61,211 bases of DNA from Bacteroidales bacterium UBA4814 (GTDB lineage Bacteria; Bacteroidota; Bacteroidia; Bacteroidales; UBA7960), in contig DHFW01000013.1 of assembly GCA_002402465.1 (NCBI GenBank), positions 1 to 61,211 on the forward strand, given 5' to 3'. Position 1 is the first letter of the stretch; each line of letters opens with the position of its first letter. This document shows positions 39,655-48,419 of this stretch, piece by piece. Under the pieces are notes generated by a model. The model searched no databases, was not told where the DNA came from, and worked only from the letters and a program-made list of their open reading frames with translations. Both the position numbers and the translations under genes were made by a program.

Positions 39655-42174
39655 TTAAATGAAAAGGCCCGAGGTCTGATAAAAGATGAAAGATACCAGC
39701 CAGGCAATCAGGGTAGTATATCCCACCGTAAACAAGCCCCATTTCCAGTGGCCCGACTCCTTGCTAATGGCTGCAATTACGCCAATGCACGGAAAATAAA
39801 GCAGCACGAACAGCATGAGGCTGAAAGCTACCCGTTTATTGAACACTTTTTGTCCGACACGTGGCCCTTCCGTGTAAATCTGGCTCTGCAACTTTTCAAT
39901 AAGTGACTGACTTTGAGTCTGCACATTTTCATCTACCTGGTAAAGTACACCCAGGGTGCTGACCACAATTTCCTTTGCTGCCACACCCGAAATGATGCTG
40001 ATGGTCATTTTCCAGTCGAACCCCAGCGGGGACATTACGGGGTGAACAGCCTTGCCAATCCTTCCTATATAGCTGTTTTCTAATCTTTTGGAGTAGGCTA
40101 TGGCTTCGGCTTGATGCAGACGAAGGTCAAATTGTTCTGCAAGTTGTTGCCTTTCTGCAACCGCCGTTTCGGGCAGAGCGGCCAATTCAGCCTTGTGTTG
40201 TTCTATTATGGTTTCACGCTGTGCCTGCACCTGCTCCTGGAAATTGCTGCCATTGGGAAAATATCCCAGCGCCCAGATAATTATAGAGGCCACCAGGATG
40301 ATGCCGCCAATTTTACGCAGATACTGCACCGCCTTGCTCCACATATGCGAGGTGGAAGCTCGGGCCGTAGGCATGCGGTAGGGGGGGAGCTCCATTACGA
40401 AAGGCACTTCCTCGGCACGAAAAAGGGTTCGTTTGAACAACATGGCCACTCCGATAGCCATCAGCACACCGATCAAATAAATTAAAAAGAGCATGCTTCC
40501 CTGGTTTTCGGGGAAGAAGGCACTGATAAGCAGCACATAAATGGGCAAACGGGCACTGCACGACATGAAAGGGTTGATGAGCATGGTGAGCAGGCGGTCA
40601 TTGCGGTTCGACAGCGTGCGTGTAGCCATGATGGCCGGCACATTGCAGCCAAAGCCCATCAAAAGGGGAATGAACGATCTGCCATGGAGCCCGATTTTGT
40701 GCATGAGCTTATCCATAATAAACACGGCTCGCGACATGTATCCGGTGTCTTCCATCAGGCTGATAAAGAAAAACAGCAGCATAATATTGGGCAGAAACAC
40801 GATTACGCCGCCCACCCCGCTCACAATGCCATTTACCAGCAAGTCTTTCAGGGGGCCGTCGGTCATCTGGCTGTTGAGCCAGCCGGCCAGCAGGCCTACC
40901 CCCCCCTCAATCCATTCCATAGGGTAGCTGCCCAGCCAGAAGGTGGCCGAAAACATCAGCCACATGAAAAACAGAAAGATGGGAAAACCAAACAACTTAT
41001 GGGTAATCAGTGTGTCGATTACTTCGCTGGTTTTACGCTGCTCGGTAACTCCCGGCTTTAATGTTTCTTTTAATGCGCCCGAAATAAAACCGTATTTCAA
41101 ATCGGTGATCACCGTTTCAGGGTGCTCTCCGTATTCCTTCTCAAGACGATGGGTTTCCTGCCCGGAATAATATAGAATTTCCTCATGGTTATGGCAGTTT
41201 TCCATGATTTTCTTTACCGCCTCCTTGTCGTTCTCCAGCAGTTTGATGGCAAGGAAACGGGTGGATATCCTGTCGGTAAGGTGTTGGTTACCAGGGGCAT
41301 TAATCAGGTCTTGTATGTCTTTGATTGACCGCTCCAGGCTGGCCCCGTAGTTAATGTGAATGTGACGCACCACTGGGTTGCGGTCTTCGAAAACTTCAAT
41401 GACCTTTTTGAAGGTTTCCTTTATTCCTTTGCCCTTCGAGCTTATCGAAGGAACGATGGGAATGCCTATCATTTTACCCAATGACTCATAATCAAGCTTG
41501 TCGCCCCTTTCCTGGAGTTCGTCAAACATATTGAGCACCATCACCACCCTGATGTCCATATCGATGAGCTGCGTGGTTAGGTAGAGGTTGCGCTCCAGGT
41601 TGGAGGCATCCACAATGTTGATAACCACATCGGGCAACTTCTCCTGTATAAAATCCCTGACAAAAATCTCTTCGGGGGTGTAGGCCGAAATGGAATAGGT
41701 GCCGGGCAGGTCGGTAATCCCGAACTGGTACCCGCTCTGGCGGAAACGGGCTTGCTTGGCATCGACGGTAACCCCGCTGTAGTTACCCACACGCTCGCGC
41801 GAGCCCGATGCATAATTGAAAAAAGTGGTCTTTCCGCTGTTGGGGTTGCCCACCAGGGCCACGTTTATGGTTTTTCCGTGCCTCAGGGTGTTGATGCGCT
41901 CTCGGGTAATAGTGCCATCAAAAGTTTTATTCTCGGCTGGCTTAAAATCTTTTTCGCGCGCTACTTCTATTAGCTGGGCCTCGCTGCTGCGAAGCGAAAC
42001 GTTGTAGCCCATAATGATGTATTCTATGGGGTCGCGTAGAGGCGCTTTCTTAACTACCTCAACGGTTTTTCCCACCACGAACCCCATTTCGATGATCCGT
42101 TTGCGAAACGCACCCCGGCCTTTAACCTTCAGGATGATACCGCGTTCGCCTTTTTTCAGATCGCTAAGATTCAT
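39655..42174 (-). CDS. feoB: Ferrous iron transporter, FeoA-FeoB fusion
   Basis: 839 residues. Residues 1-75 are a FeoA (SH3-like) domain (MNLSDLKKGERGIILKV, then IEMGFVVGKTVEVV). Residues about 104-270 are the G domain, P-loop GNPNSGKT (109-116), G2/G3 region VGNYSGVTVD and DLPGTYS. The rest holds about ten membrane helices with the two Gate motifs (LMGFGCNVPAIMATR and GVAAKEIVVSTLG). It imports Fe2+ powered by nucleotide hydrolysis. The FeoA-FeoB fusion is a common Bacteroidota form. Divergent from glgB. Confidence 0.94.
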   Translation of the reverse strand: MNLSDLKKGERGIILKVKGRGAFRKRIIEMGFVVGKTVEVVKKAPLRDPIEYIIMGYNVSLRSSEAQLIEVAREKDFKPAENKTFDGTITRERINTLRHGKTINVALVGNPNSGKTTFFNYASGSRERVGNYSGVTVDAKQARFRQSGYQFGITDLPGTYSISAYTPEEIFVRDFIQEKLPDVVINIVDASNLERNLYLTTQLIDMDIRVVMVLNMFDELQERGDKLDYESLGKMIGIPIVPSISSKGKGIKETFKKVIEVFEDRNPVVRHIHINYGASLERSIKDIQDLINAPGNQHLTDRISTRFLAIKLLENDKEAVKKIMENCHNHEEILYYSGQETHRLEKEYGEHPETVITDLKYGFISGALKETLKPGVTEQRKTSEVIDTLITHKLFGFPIFLFFMWLMFSATFWLGSYPMEWIEGGVGLLAGWLNSQMTDGPLKDLLVNGIVSGVGGVIVFLPNIMLLFFFISLMEDTGYMSRAVFIMDKLMHKIGLHGRSFIPLLMGFGCNVPAIMATRTLSNRNDRLLTMLINPFMSCSARLPIYVLLISAFFPENQGSMLFLIYLIGVLMAIGVAMLFKRTLFRAEEVPFVMELPPYRMPTARASTSHMWSKAVQYLRKIGGIILVASIIIWALGYFPNGSNFQEQVQAQRETIIEQHKAELAALPETAVAERQQLAEQFDLRLHQAEAIAYSKRLENSYIGRIGKAVHPVMSPLGFDWKMTISIISGVAAKEIVVSTLGVLYQVDENVQTQSQSLIEKLQSQIYTEGPRVGQKVFNKRVAFSLMLFVLLYFPCIGVIAAISKESGHWKWGLFTVGYTTLIAWLVSFIFYQTSGLFI

Positions 42175-42402
42175 GGTGTTAAAAAAATCACAACGTTTAT
42201 TTAGATTGAATAAAAATTATGCAAAGTTAGGCATTTTTGCATCTTTGGCAAGGCCCTGCAAGTATTTATGAAATGAAGAAACTTTTGAAATGACGAAAAA
42301 AGGCCATGGGAAAGTGTGGTTGATTAAATAAAAAAGTTTATGTTTGATATGTCGTTTTTTTGCCGGAATTTGAATTTTGATGCTTTTTAAAACCCGCGGC
42401 CG

Positions 42403-44391
42403 ATGCTGATTCCTGATTTTGTAAAAAAAGACCCTTTTCTCGCACCCCACACCCACAAGATCGTAGGCCGCTTACGCAAGGCTTATGAAAAGGAAATGCA
42501 GTTGACTGGTGTTGGGCGGCTTACTGACTTTGCCAATGGGCATAACTACTTTGGCTTGCATCGCCAGCAAGGGGGCTGGGTATTGCGCGAGTGGGCTCCC
42601 AATGCCACCGGTATATACCTGGTGGGTGATTTTTCGAACTGGCGACTGCAGGAGGAGTTTAAGATGCATCCCCTGGGCAATGGTAACTGGGAGATTGTGT
42701 TGCCTGCCGAAACCCTGAGGCATCAGGACCTTTACAAGCTCTATATGTGCTGGGAGGGTGGCTCGGGCGATCGCATCCCGGCTTGGGCCCGCCGCGTGGT
42801 GCAAGATCCCACCACCCATATCTGGAGCGCGCAGGTTTGGGATCCGCCCGCACCCTACAACTGGAAAAACAAGCTGAAACAGGATAAAGACTTCTTTCCG
42901 CTCATTTACGAAGCGCATACAGGCATGGCCACAGAAGAATACAAGGTGGGTTCCTGGGAAGATTTCAGGCTCAATGTGCTGCCCCATGTGGAGAAGGCAG
43001 GATACAACACCATTCAGCTAATGGCCGTACAGGAGCACCCGTTTTATGGCTCCTTTGGCTACCATGTGAGTAGTTTTTTTGCGGCCTCCAGCCGCTTTGG
43101 CACTCCCGAAGAGCTGAAAGCCCTGGTGGATGATGCCCACGGACGGGGCATCAAGGTCATCATGGATATCGTACACTCGCATGCGGTAAAAAATGAAGTG
43201 GAAGGCATCAGCCGCTACGATGGCACCTATTACCAGTTTTTTCACGACGGCCCAAGGGGCGACCACCCGGCATGGGACAGCCGTTGCTTCGACTACGGGA
43301 AAAATGAAGTGCTGCATTTCCTGCTTTCAAACTGCAAGTTCTGGCTCGAAGAATACGGTTTTGATGGCTTCCGGTTCGATGGTGTTACAAGCATGCTGTA
43401 TCTCGATCATGGCCTGGGAACCGCCTTTGTTAGTTACGATCAGTATTTCAACGATAGCCAGGACGAAGATGCCATTACCTATCTGTATCTTGCAAACAAG
43501 CTCATTCACGAAGTGAAGCCCGGCTCTCTGAGCATTGCCGAAGAAATGAGCGGAATGCCCGGTTTGGCAACTCCCCAGGCGCTGGGCGGTCTGGGTTTCG
43601 ACTATCGCCTGGCCATGGGCGTGCCCGATTACTGGATTAGAACCATTAAGGAAGAACGGGTGCAGTTCTGGCATGTGGGTGAAATGTTTCACCAGCTGTC
43701 GAATAAACGCTGGGACGAAAAGACCGTGCACTATGTCGAATCGCACGACCAGGCCCTGGTCGGCGATAAGACCATTATTTTCTGGCTTATCGATCAGGAC
43801 ATGTATTACAGCATGCGAGTCGATCAGCAAAGCTTTGCCGTCAACAACGGCATAGCTTTGCATAAAATGATCAGGCTGATTACCCTGGTAACGGCCGGCA
43901 ACGGCTACCTGAATTTTATGGGCAACGAATTTGGCCACCCCGAATGGATCGACTTTCCAGGGAAGCACAACAATTGGTCGTATCACTATGCCAGGCGGCA
44001 GTGGAGCCTAATGAACAACCCTGAACTGAGATACAGGTTTCTGAATGATTTCGACCAGGCAATGATGGCCCTTGTACAAAAGGAAAAGTTGCTCAAACAC
44101 CCCACTGTAAACCGTTTGATGGAGCATATATCTGACCAGATACTGGTGATTGGTCGCAAAGACCTGGTGTTTGTTTTCAACTTCAACCCCTTCGATTCAT
44201 ATGCCGATTACGCTGTTGATGTACCTCCGGGAGACTATTCGCTGGTGCTTAACACCGATAGCCCGCAGTTTGGCGGCTTTGGCCGTATTGACGAAAAGCT
44301 GGTGTATTCCACCAATGCAGACGGATATGATGGCAAGTTGAAACTTTACATACCCGCCCTTACTGGCTTTGCATTAAAAAAGAAAAAATAG
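42403..44391 (+). CDS. glgB: 1,4-alpha-glucan branching enzyme, GH13 subfamily 8 type
   Basis: 662 residues. An N-terminal helical stretch and CBM48 domain (YFGLHRQQGGWVLREWAPNAT, about residues 49-69) precede the GH13 barrel. Catalytic residues: D326 (GFRFDGVTSM), E380 (SIAEEMSG) and D449 (VESHDQ). These motifs are those of eukaryote-like branching enzymes (GH13_8) as found in Bacteroidota, not the GlgB of Escherichia coli. It builds alpha-1,6 branches in glycogen. Two bases separate its stop from the next gene. Confidence 0.9.
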   Translation: MLIPDFVKKDPFLAPHTHKIVGRLRKAYEKEMQLTGVGRLTDFANGHNYFGLHRQQGGWVLREWAPNATGIYLVGDFSNWRLQEEFKMHPLGNGNWEIVLPAETLRHQDLYKLYMCWEGGSGDRIPAWARRVVQDPTTHIWSAQVWDPPAPYNWKNKLKQDKDFFPLIYEAHTGMATEEYKVGSWEDFRLNVLPHVEKAGYNTIQLMAVQEHPFYGSFGYHVSSFFAASSRFGTPEELKALVDDAHGRGIKVIMDIVHSHAVKNEVEGISRYDGTYYQFFHDGPRGDHPAWDSRCFDYGKNEVLHFLLSNCKFWLEEYGFDGFRFDGVTSMLYLDHGLGTAFVSYDQYFNDSQDEDAITYLYLANKLIHEVKPGSLSIAEEMSGMPGLATPQALGGLGFDYRLAMGVPDYWIRTIKEERVQFWHVGEMFHQLSNKRWDEKTVHYVESHDQALVGDKTIIFWLIDQDMYYSMRVDQQSFAVNNGIALHKMIRLITLVTAGNGYLNFMGNEFGHPEWIDFPGKHNNWSYHYARRQWSLMNNPELRYRFLNDFDQAMMALVQKEKLLKHPTVNRLMEHISDQILVIGRKDLVFVFNFNPFDSYADYAVDVPPGDYSLVLNTDSPQFGGFGRIDEKLVYSTNADGYDGKLKLYIPALTGFALKKKK

Positions 44392-44393
44392 CC

Positions 44394-44777
44394 ATGTCGA
44401 AAAGCATTAAATTGTACCGCAAAATAAAAGCCACGCCCGAAGAGGTTTTCCGGGCACTGACCAACCCTTTTGCCATTGAGTTGTGGAGTGGCGAGCCCGC
44501 CGTGATGAGCCTGGAGCCCGACTCAGAGTTCAGCCTGCTAAATGGCGAAATTACAGGTCGAAACATTGAATTCGAAACCAACAAATTGCTCAGGCAACAG
44601 TGGTACTTCGAAGGGGAGGAGGAAGAATCGATTGTAACCATTAAGTTTTTTGAAGAAAAGGGCGGCACCCAACTGCAGGTGATGCACGAAGGCATTCCCG
44701 ACGAAGCCTACGAAAATATGCTCGAAGGCTGGAAAGAATTTTATCTCGACGCCCTGCAGGATTTTTTCGAAGCCTAA
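44394..44777 (+). CDS. AHSA1-type SRPBCC domain protein
   Basis: 127 residues. SIKLYRKIKATPEEVFRALTNPFAIELWSGEPA is the start of an AHSA1/START-like domain and NMLEGWKEFYLDALQDFFE the closing helix. In eukaryotes AHSA1 stimulates Hsp90; most bacterial members have no set role. It follows glgB by two bases and probably shares its transcript, but the link to glycogen is not evident. Confidence 0.8.
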   Translation: MSKSIKLYRKIKATPEEVFRALTNPFAIELWSGEPAVMSLEPDSEFSLLNGEITGRNIEFETNKLLRQQWYFEGEEEESIVTIKFFEEKGGTQLQVMHEGIPDEAYENMLEGWKEFYLDALQDFFEA

Positions 44778-44802
44778 ACCACTTTCTTATTTATGATTAA
44801 GG

Positions 44803-44852
44803 ATTTATGAATGATGATTAAAATCATAAATTCGCAATTATAATTCATAAAT
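44803..44852. terminator. AT-rich hairpin between convergent genes
   Basis: ATTTATGA (44803-44810) pairs with TCATAAAT (44824-44831), and the second arm recurs at 44845-44852. It lies between two converging genes (stops at 44777 and 44861). Weak as a terminator, since T-runs are short. Confidence 0.3.
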
Positions 44853-44860
44853 TTGAAGGT

Positions 44861-45946
44861 TTAGACGTTAAAGCGCACATGGAAGATGTCGCCGTCTTTT
44901 ACAATGTAAGTTTTTCCCTCAATGTGGAACTTCCCTGCTTGCTTGCAGGCATGTTCTGACCCAAGCTCTACAAAGTCTTCCCAGCGTTTAACTTCTGCCC
45001 GGATAAACCCTCTTTCAAGGTCGGAGTGAATCACGCCGGCTGCTTTGGGTGCAGGGGTGCCGGCATGTATGGTCCATGCCCTGACTTCTTTGGGTCCTTC
45101 GGTAAAAAAGGTGTGCAGATTAAGGGTGCGGTAGGCCGCCCTTATGAGTTTGTTTACACCGGGTTCTTCCAGCCCCATGTCTTCCAGAAATGCCATACGG
45201 TCTTCCTGGCTGTCAAGCTGGGCAATCTCTGCCTCGGCTTTAGCCGCAATAATAAGCATTTCGGCACCTTCCTTCTCAATGGTAGATGCCACCATTTCGG
45301 TGTATTTGTTGCCCCCGGAGGCAGATGCTTCATCAACGTTACAAACGTAAATCACTGGTTTTATGGTCAGGAAAAAGCAATCGTCAAGAATTTCCCTGTC
45401 GGTTTCTTCAATTTGGAAACTGCGCGCGGGCTCACCATTCTCGAAATGCTCCTGAAGGGCGGTGAGCACCGTCAAGGCTTTTTTCGCATCCTTATCACCT
45501 ACGCGGGCAAGCTTATCTGTCCGTTGAATCTTTTTTTCAAGGGTTTCCAGGTCCTTGGAAATAAGCTCCAGGTCTATGGTTTCCTTGTCGCGCAGAGGGT
45601 TTACCGAACCCTCGATGTGCGGCACCATGGGGTCGTCGAAGCAGCGCAACACATGAATGATGGCATCGGTTTGCCTGATTTCGGCCAGAAACTGCCCTGC
45701 ACCTTTCTGGGTGGCTCCGCCTTTGGTCAGACCCGGAATGTCGATAATCTCAACGGTGGTGCGAACCACCTTTACAGGCTTTACAATAGTTGCGATGGCA
45801 TCCAGGCGTGGATCGGGCACTTCTATTTGTCCGAGGTTGGCCTTGCCGCCAACCTGGGTGTCTTCCATGCGACCTTTCGATAATGAGTTGAACAGGGTGG
45901 TTTTGCCGCTCCCGGCTATGCCAACCATTCCGCAGTTTAGTGCCAT
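44861..45946 (-). CDS. ychF: Redox-regulated ATPase YchF
   Basis: 361 residues. P-loop GIAGSGKTT (9-17), DIPGLTKGG (about 69-77) and NVDEAS in place of the NKxD of GTPases, which explains the preference for ATP. A helical insert and a C-terminal TGS domain (FFTEGPKEVRAWTI, AGVIHSDLERGFIRAEV) complete the normal architecture. It binds ribosomes and takes part in stress responses. Confidence 0.94.
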   Translation of the reverse strand: MALNCGMVGIAGSGKTTLFNSLSKGRMEDTQVGGKANLGQIEVPDPRLDAIATIVKPVKVVRTTVEIIDIPGLTKGGATQKGAGQFLAEIRQTDAIIHVLRCFDDPMVPHIEGSVNPLRDKETIDLELISKDLETLEKKIQRTDKLARVGDKDAKKALTVLTALQEHFENGEPARSFQIEETDREILDDCFFLTIKPVIYVCNVDEASASGGNKYTEMVASTIEKEGAEMLIIAAKAEAEIAQLDSQEDRMAFLEDMGLEEPGVNKLIRAAYRTLNLHTFFTEGPKEVRAWTIHAGTPAPKAAGVIHSDLERGFIRAEVKRWEDFVELGSEHACKQAGKFHIEGKTYIVKDGDIFHVRFNV

Positions 45947-45969
45947 AATCAGTGTGTTTTTTCAGGTTG

Positions 45970-45977
45970 CAAAGGTA
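45970..45977 (-). promoter_or_regulatory. Bacteroidetes -7 element, ychF
   Basis: On the minus strand TACCTTTG (45977-45970), 23 bases before the ychF ATG. No -33 TTTG at normal distance. Confidence 0.35.
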
Positions 45978-46075
45978 CTAATAATGAACATTGAATTTTG
46001 GAGCGAGCCAGTTATTACTGGAAATTTCGTGCAAGAACCTGAAAATTGTGTATCTTCAACTTTCAGGATTAGACT

Positions 46076-47245
46076 ATGATTCGCCAAATAACCGACGAAC
46101 CCATTCCCATAAAGCTCTGGCTCAATGATATTGAGGCAGGTGCCCTGGTGCAGGCCCGCAACCTGGCGCGTCTGCCTTTTGCCTATAGCCACATTGCGCT
46201 GATGCCCGACTGCCACCAGGGCTTTGGAATGCCTATTGGCGGGGTGCTGGCCACCAAAGACGTAATCATACCCAATGCCGTTGGGGTGGATATCGGCTGC
46301 GGCATGTGCGCCGTGCAAACAACGCTGCACGAAATTGACCGCAGCACCCTGAAAAGCATCATGTCGGATATTCGTAAGCTGGTGCCACTGGGCTTCAAAC
46401 ATCACAGCCAGCGGCAGGATGAGCGACGCATGCCCGGACGAAAGCCAAAGCAGCCCATGCCCGTGGTGGAGCGCGAATTCGATAGTGCCACCTACCAAAT
46501 CGGCACCCTGGGCGGAGGAAACCACTTTATGGAAGTGCAGATGGGTTCCGATGGGCTCATTTGGATCATGGTGCATTCGGGCAGCCGCAATATTGGCAAG
46601 CAGGTGGCCGACTATTACAACCGCCTGGCCATTAAATTAAATGAGCAATGGAAAAGCACGGTGCCGCGCTCGGCGCAGCTGGCCTGGCTGCCGATAGAAA
46701 GCCCCGAGGGGCAGCAATATCTGGCCGAAATGAACTATTGCATCGATTTCGCCCTGGCCAACCGCCGGCTTATAATGGACAATATCCTGGGGGCTTTTCA
46801 GGATCATTTCAGGGGATCATTTCGTTCGGCGCCCATGATCAATATTGCCCATAATTACGCTTCCGCGGAAAAGCATTTCGGGCAGGAAGTGATCGTACAT
46901 CGCAAAGGAGCGACAATAGCCGCTAAGGACACCGTGGGCATTATACCCGGCAGCCAGGGCGCCAGCAGCTATATTGTCAGGGGCAAGGGCAATCCGGAGA
47001 GCTTTGAGAGCTGCTCGCACGGGGCCGGACGCAAAATGGGGCGCAAAGAGGCCATACGTTCGTTCGACCTCAAAGTAGAAATCGAAAAGCTGGAGCAACA
47101 AGGCATTATCCATGCCTTGCGCCGCACCAGCGATCTGGAAGAGGCTTCAGGCGCTTACAAAAACATTGCCGTAGTAATGAAAAACCAGGACGACCTGGTG
47201 GACATCCTGGTTGAACTAAATCCTTTAGCAGTAATTAAAGGGTAA
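46076..47245 (+). CDS. rtcB: RNA ligase RtcB
   Basis: 389 residues. H315 in SCSHGAGR receives GMP. Metal-site motifs are HQGFGMPIGGVLAT, GVDIGCGM (Cys ligand) and GGGNHFMEV. RtcB joins a 2',3'-cyclic phosphate or 3'-phosphate end to a 5'-OH end. No archease and no rtcA are nearby. Its stop lies six bases from that of the convergent NYN/cold-shock gene, which probably codes for a nuclease. Confidence 0.92.
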   Translation: MIRQITDEPIPIKLWLNDIEAGALVQARNLARLPFAYSHIALMPDCHQGFGMPIGGVLATKDVIIPNAVGVDIGCGMCAVQTTLHEIDRSTLKSIMSDIRKLVPLGFKHHSQRQDERRMPGRKPKQPMPVVEREFDSATYQIGTLGGGNHFMEVQMGSDGLIWIMVHSGSRNIGKQVADYYNRLAIKLNEQWKSTVPRSAQLAWLPIESPEGQQYLAEMNYCIDFALANRRLIMDNILGAFQDHFRGSFRSAPMINIAHNYASAEKHFGQEVIVHRKGATIAAKDTVGIIPGSQGASSYIVRGKGNPESFESCSHGAGRKMGRKEAIRSFDLKVEIEKLEQQGIIHALRRTSDLEEASGAYKNIAVVMKNQDDLVDILVELNPLAVIKG

Positions 47246-47251
47246 TCAGAG

Positions 47252-48193
47252 TTAATTGATCTTTTTTACGTTTTTGGCCACATCCTGCCCGTTGTGCTTT
47301 CGCTCCAGGGTAAATTCCACTTCATCGCCAGTCAAAAGTTCATTAAAATCTACGTTGAGTACGTCGGTATAGTGGAAAAACAGGTTGTTGTTGGGATATT
47401 TGATAAACCCATAACCATTCTTAAGGCTCAGCACCTCGCTGACCTGAGTTTCGCTCCGGTCGATGCGGTTGAAATTGTCTTCCTCCTCCTCCTCTTCACC
47501 CTCAACAGGTGCCGGATTCGACGGAGTGTTAAATTCTTCCTGCACAAACAAAGCATTCACCAGGGGGTCGTTTTTCTTCAGGCGGCTGTCGATGAGTTCG
47601 TGCATTTGCACCGGGTACGACACCTCTTCGAGCAGATGCTGCGAGGTGCGGGTAACCATTTTCTGGCCCTCGTCGTTGGTAAACTCAAAGTCCCAGCACA
47701 TCACCATAACCCTTACGCCCAACCCATTCACCTTGCGAATAAGGGGAACAAAATCGCCATCCGAACTGATCAGCACCAGCACATCGATCTTCCCGGAAAC
47801 GGCCCTTTCGTATGCTTCCAGCGCCAAATACACATCCACGCTCTTTTCTTCACGCTTACCAAAAAATGACTTCAGTGGGAAATAATGCGTTACAACACCT
47901 TCCGACATCAGGATATCATCGAAAACACGCTCGTAATAAAGTTGGTTGCCTCGCTGGGCAGCCTCCTGGGCGCTGATGCGGCCACGGAAGTAGTGCGCAT
48001 CGACAATGTGGCAAAGATTATAATCGCCGCCATCTTCGGCAGCTACCTGCTGTCGGATAAACTCATGCAATCCAGCTATGCTCAGGCGTCTTTTCCTGGG
48101 ATGAACGTAATTGTAATAGTTGCTTACATGTAAAAAATAGTTACCATCATAAAAAACTCCGATACGCGTCAGCGGACCTTTTAAATTGCTCAT
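47252..48193 (-). CDS. NYN-domain ribonuclease-like protein with C-terminal cold-shock domain
   Basis: 313 residues. The NYN (LabA/DUF88, PIN-like) domain spans about 8-180: IGVFYDGNYF gives D15, and VLVLISSDGDFVPLI (about 139-153) the acidic residues typical of the metal site. A Glu-rich linker (EGEEEEEED) leads to a cold-shock domain (about 250-313) with RNP1 GYGFI and RNP2 LFFHY. The layout suggests an RNase that recognises single-stranded RNA by its cold-shock domain. Activity is an inference from fold. Convergent with rtcB. Confidence 0.82.
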   Translation of the reverse strand: MSNLKGPLTRIGVFYDGNYFLHVSNYYNYVHPRKRRLSIAGLHEFIRQQVAAEDGGDYNLCHIVDAHYFRGRISAQEAAQRGNQLYYERVFDDILMSEGVVTHYFPLKSFFGKREEKSVDVYLALEAYERAVSGKIDVLVLISSDGDFVPLIRKVNGLGVRVMVMCWDFEFTNDEGQKMVTRTSQHLLEEVSYPVQMHELIDSRLKKNDPLVNALFVQEEFNTPSNPAPVEGEEEEEEDNFNRIDRSETQVSEVLSLKNGYGFIKYPNNNLFFHYTDVLNVDFNELLTGDEVEFTLERKHNGQDVAKNVKKIN

Positions 48194-48276
48194 AAAAGTG
48201 GATAATTAATGATTTATTATAGATAAACTGAAAAACGATTTATACTTAAAGCAAAAATCAAATTTTATTGGTATTG

Positions 48277-48284
48277 CAAATATA
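48277..48284 (-). promoter_or_regulatory. Bacteroidetes -7 element, NYN gene
   Basis: On the minus strand TATATTTG (48284-48277), a perfect TAnnTTTG, 83 bases before the ATG at 48193. TTTG at 48315-48312 is 27 bases further, too far for a standard -33. Confidence 0.35.
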
Positions 48285-48391
48285 TAGCTAAAAGTGGCTA
48301 TAACCTTAAAACAAAATTAAGAAAATTTATTCATTCGTTTAGGCCCTCCTGGTTTTTATTTTTTTGGCCTTACCCTTTTGGAAAAAGGGCT

Positions 48392-48399
48392 TAATTTTG
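48392..48399 (+). promoter_or_regulatory. Bacteroidetes -7 element, hisS
   Basis: TAATTTTG ends 20 bases before the ATG at 48420. A hairpin (CCCTTTT 48373-48379 / AAAAGGG 48383-48389) overlaps the spacer. The element lies downstream of an alternative in-frame start at 48378, so it favours 48420. Confidence 0.4.
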
Positions 48400-48419
48400 T
48401 GCCAACCAAAAAAAGTGAT

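Noticed and set aside
42175..42402. Possible regulatory RNA or Fur box between feoB and glgB
   Set aside because: The region is AT-rich but I could not find a convincing palindrome of Fur type or a stable structure.
45026..45883. Plus-strand frame of 285 codons inside ychF
   Set aside because: Antisense shadow of a conserved ATPase gene.
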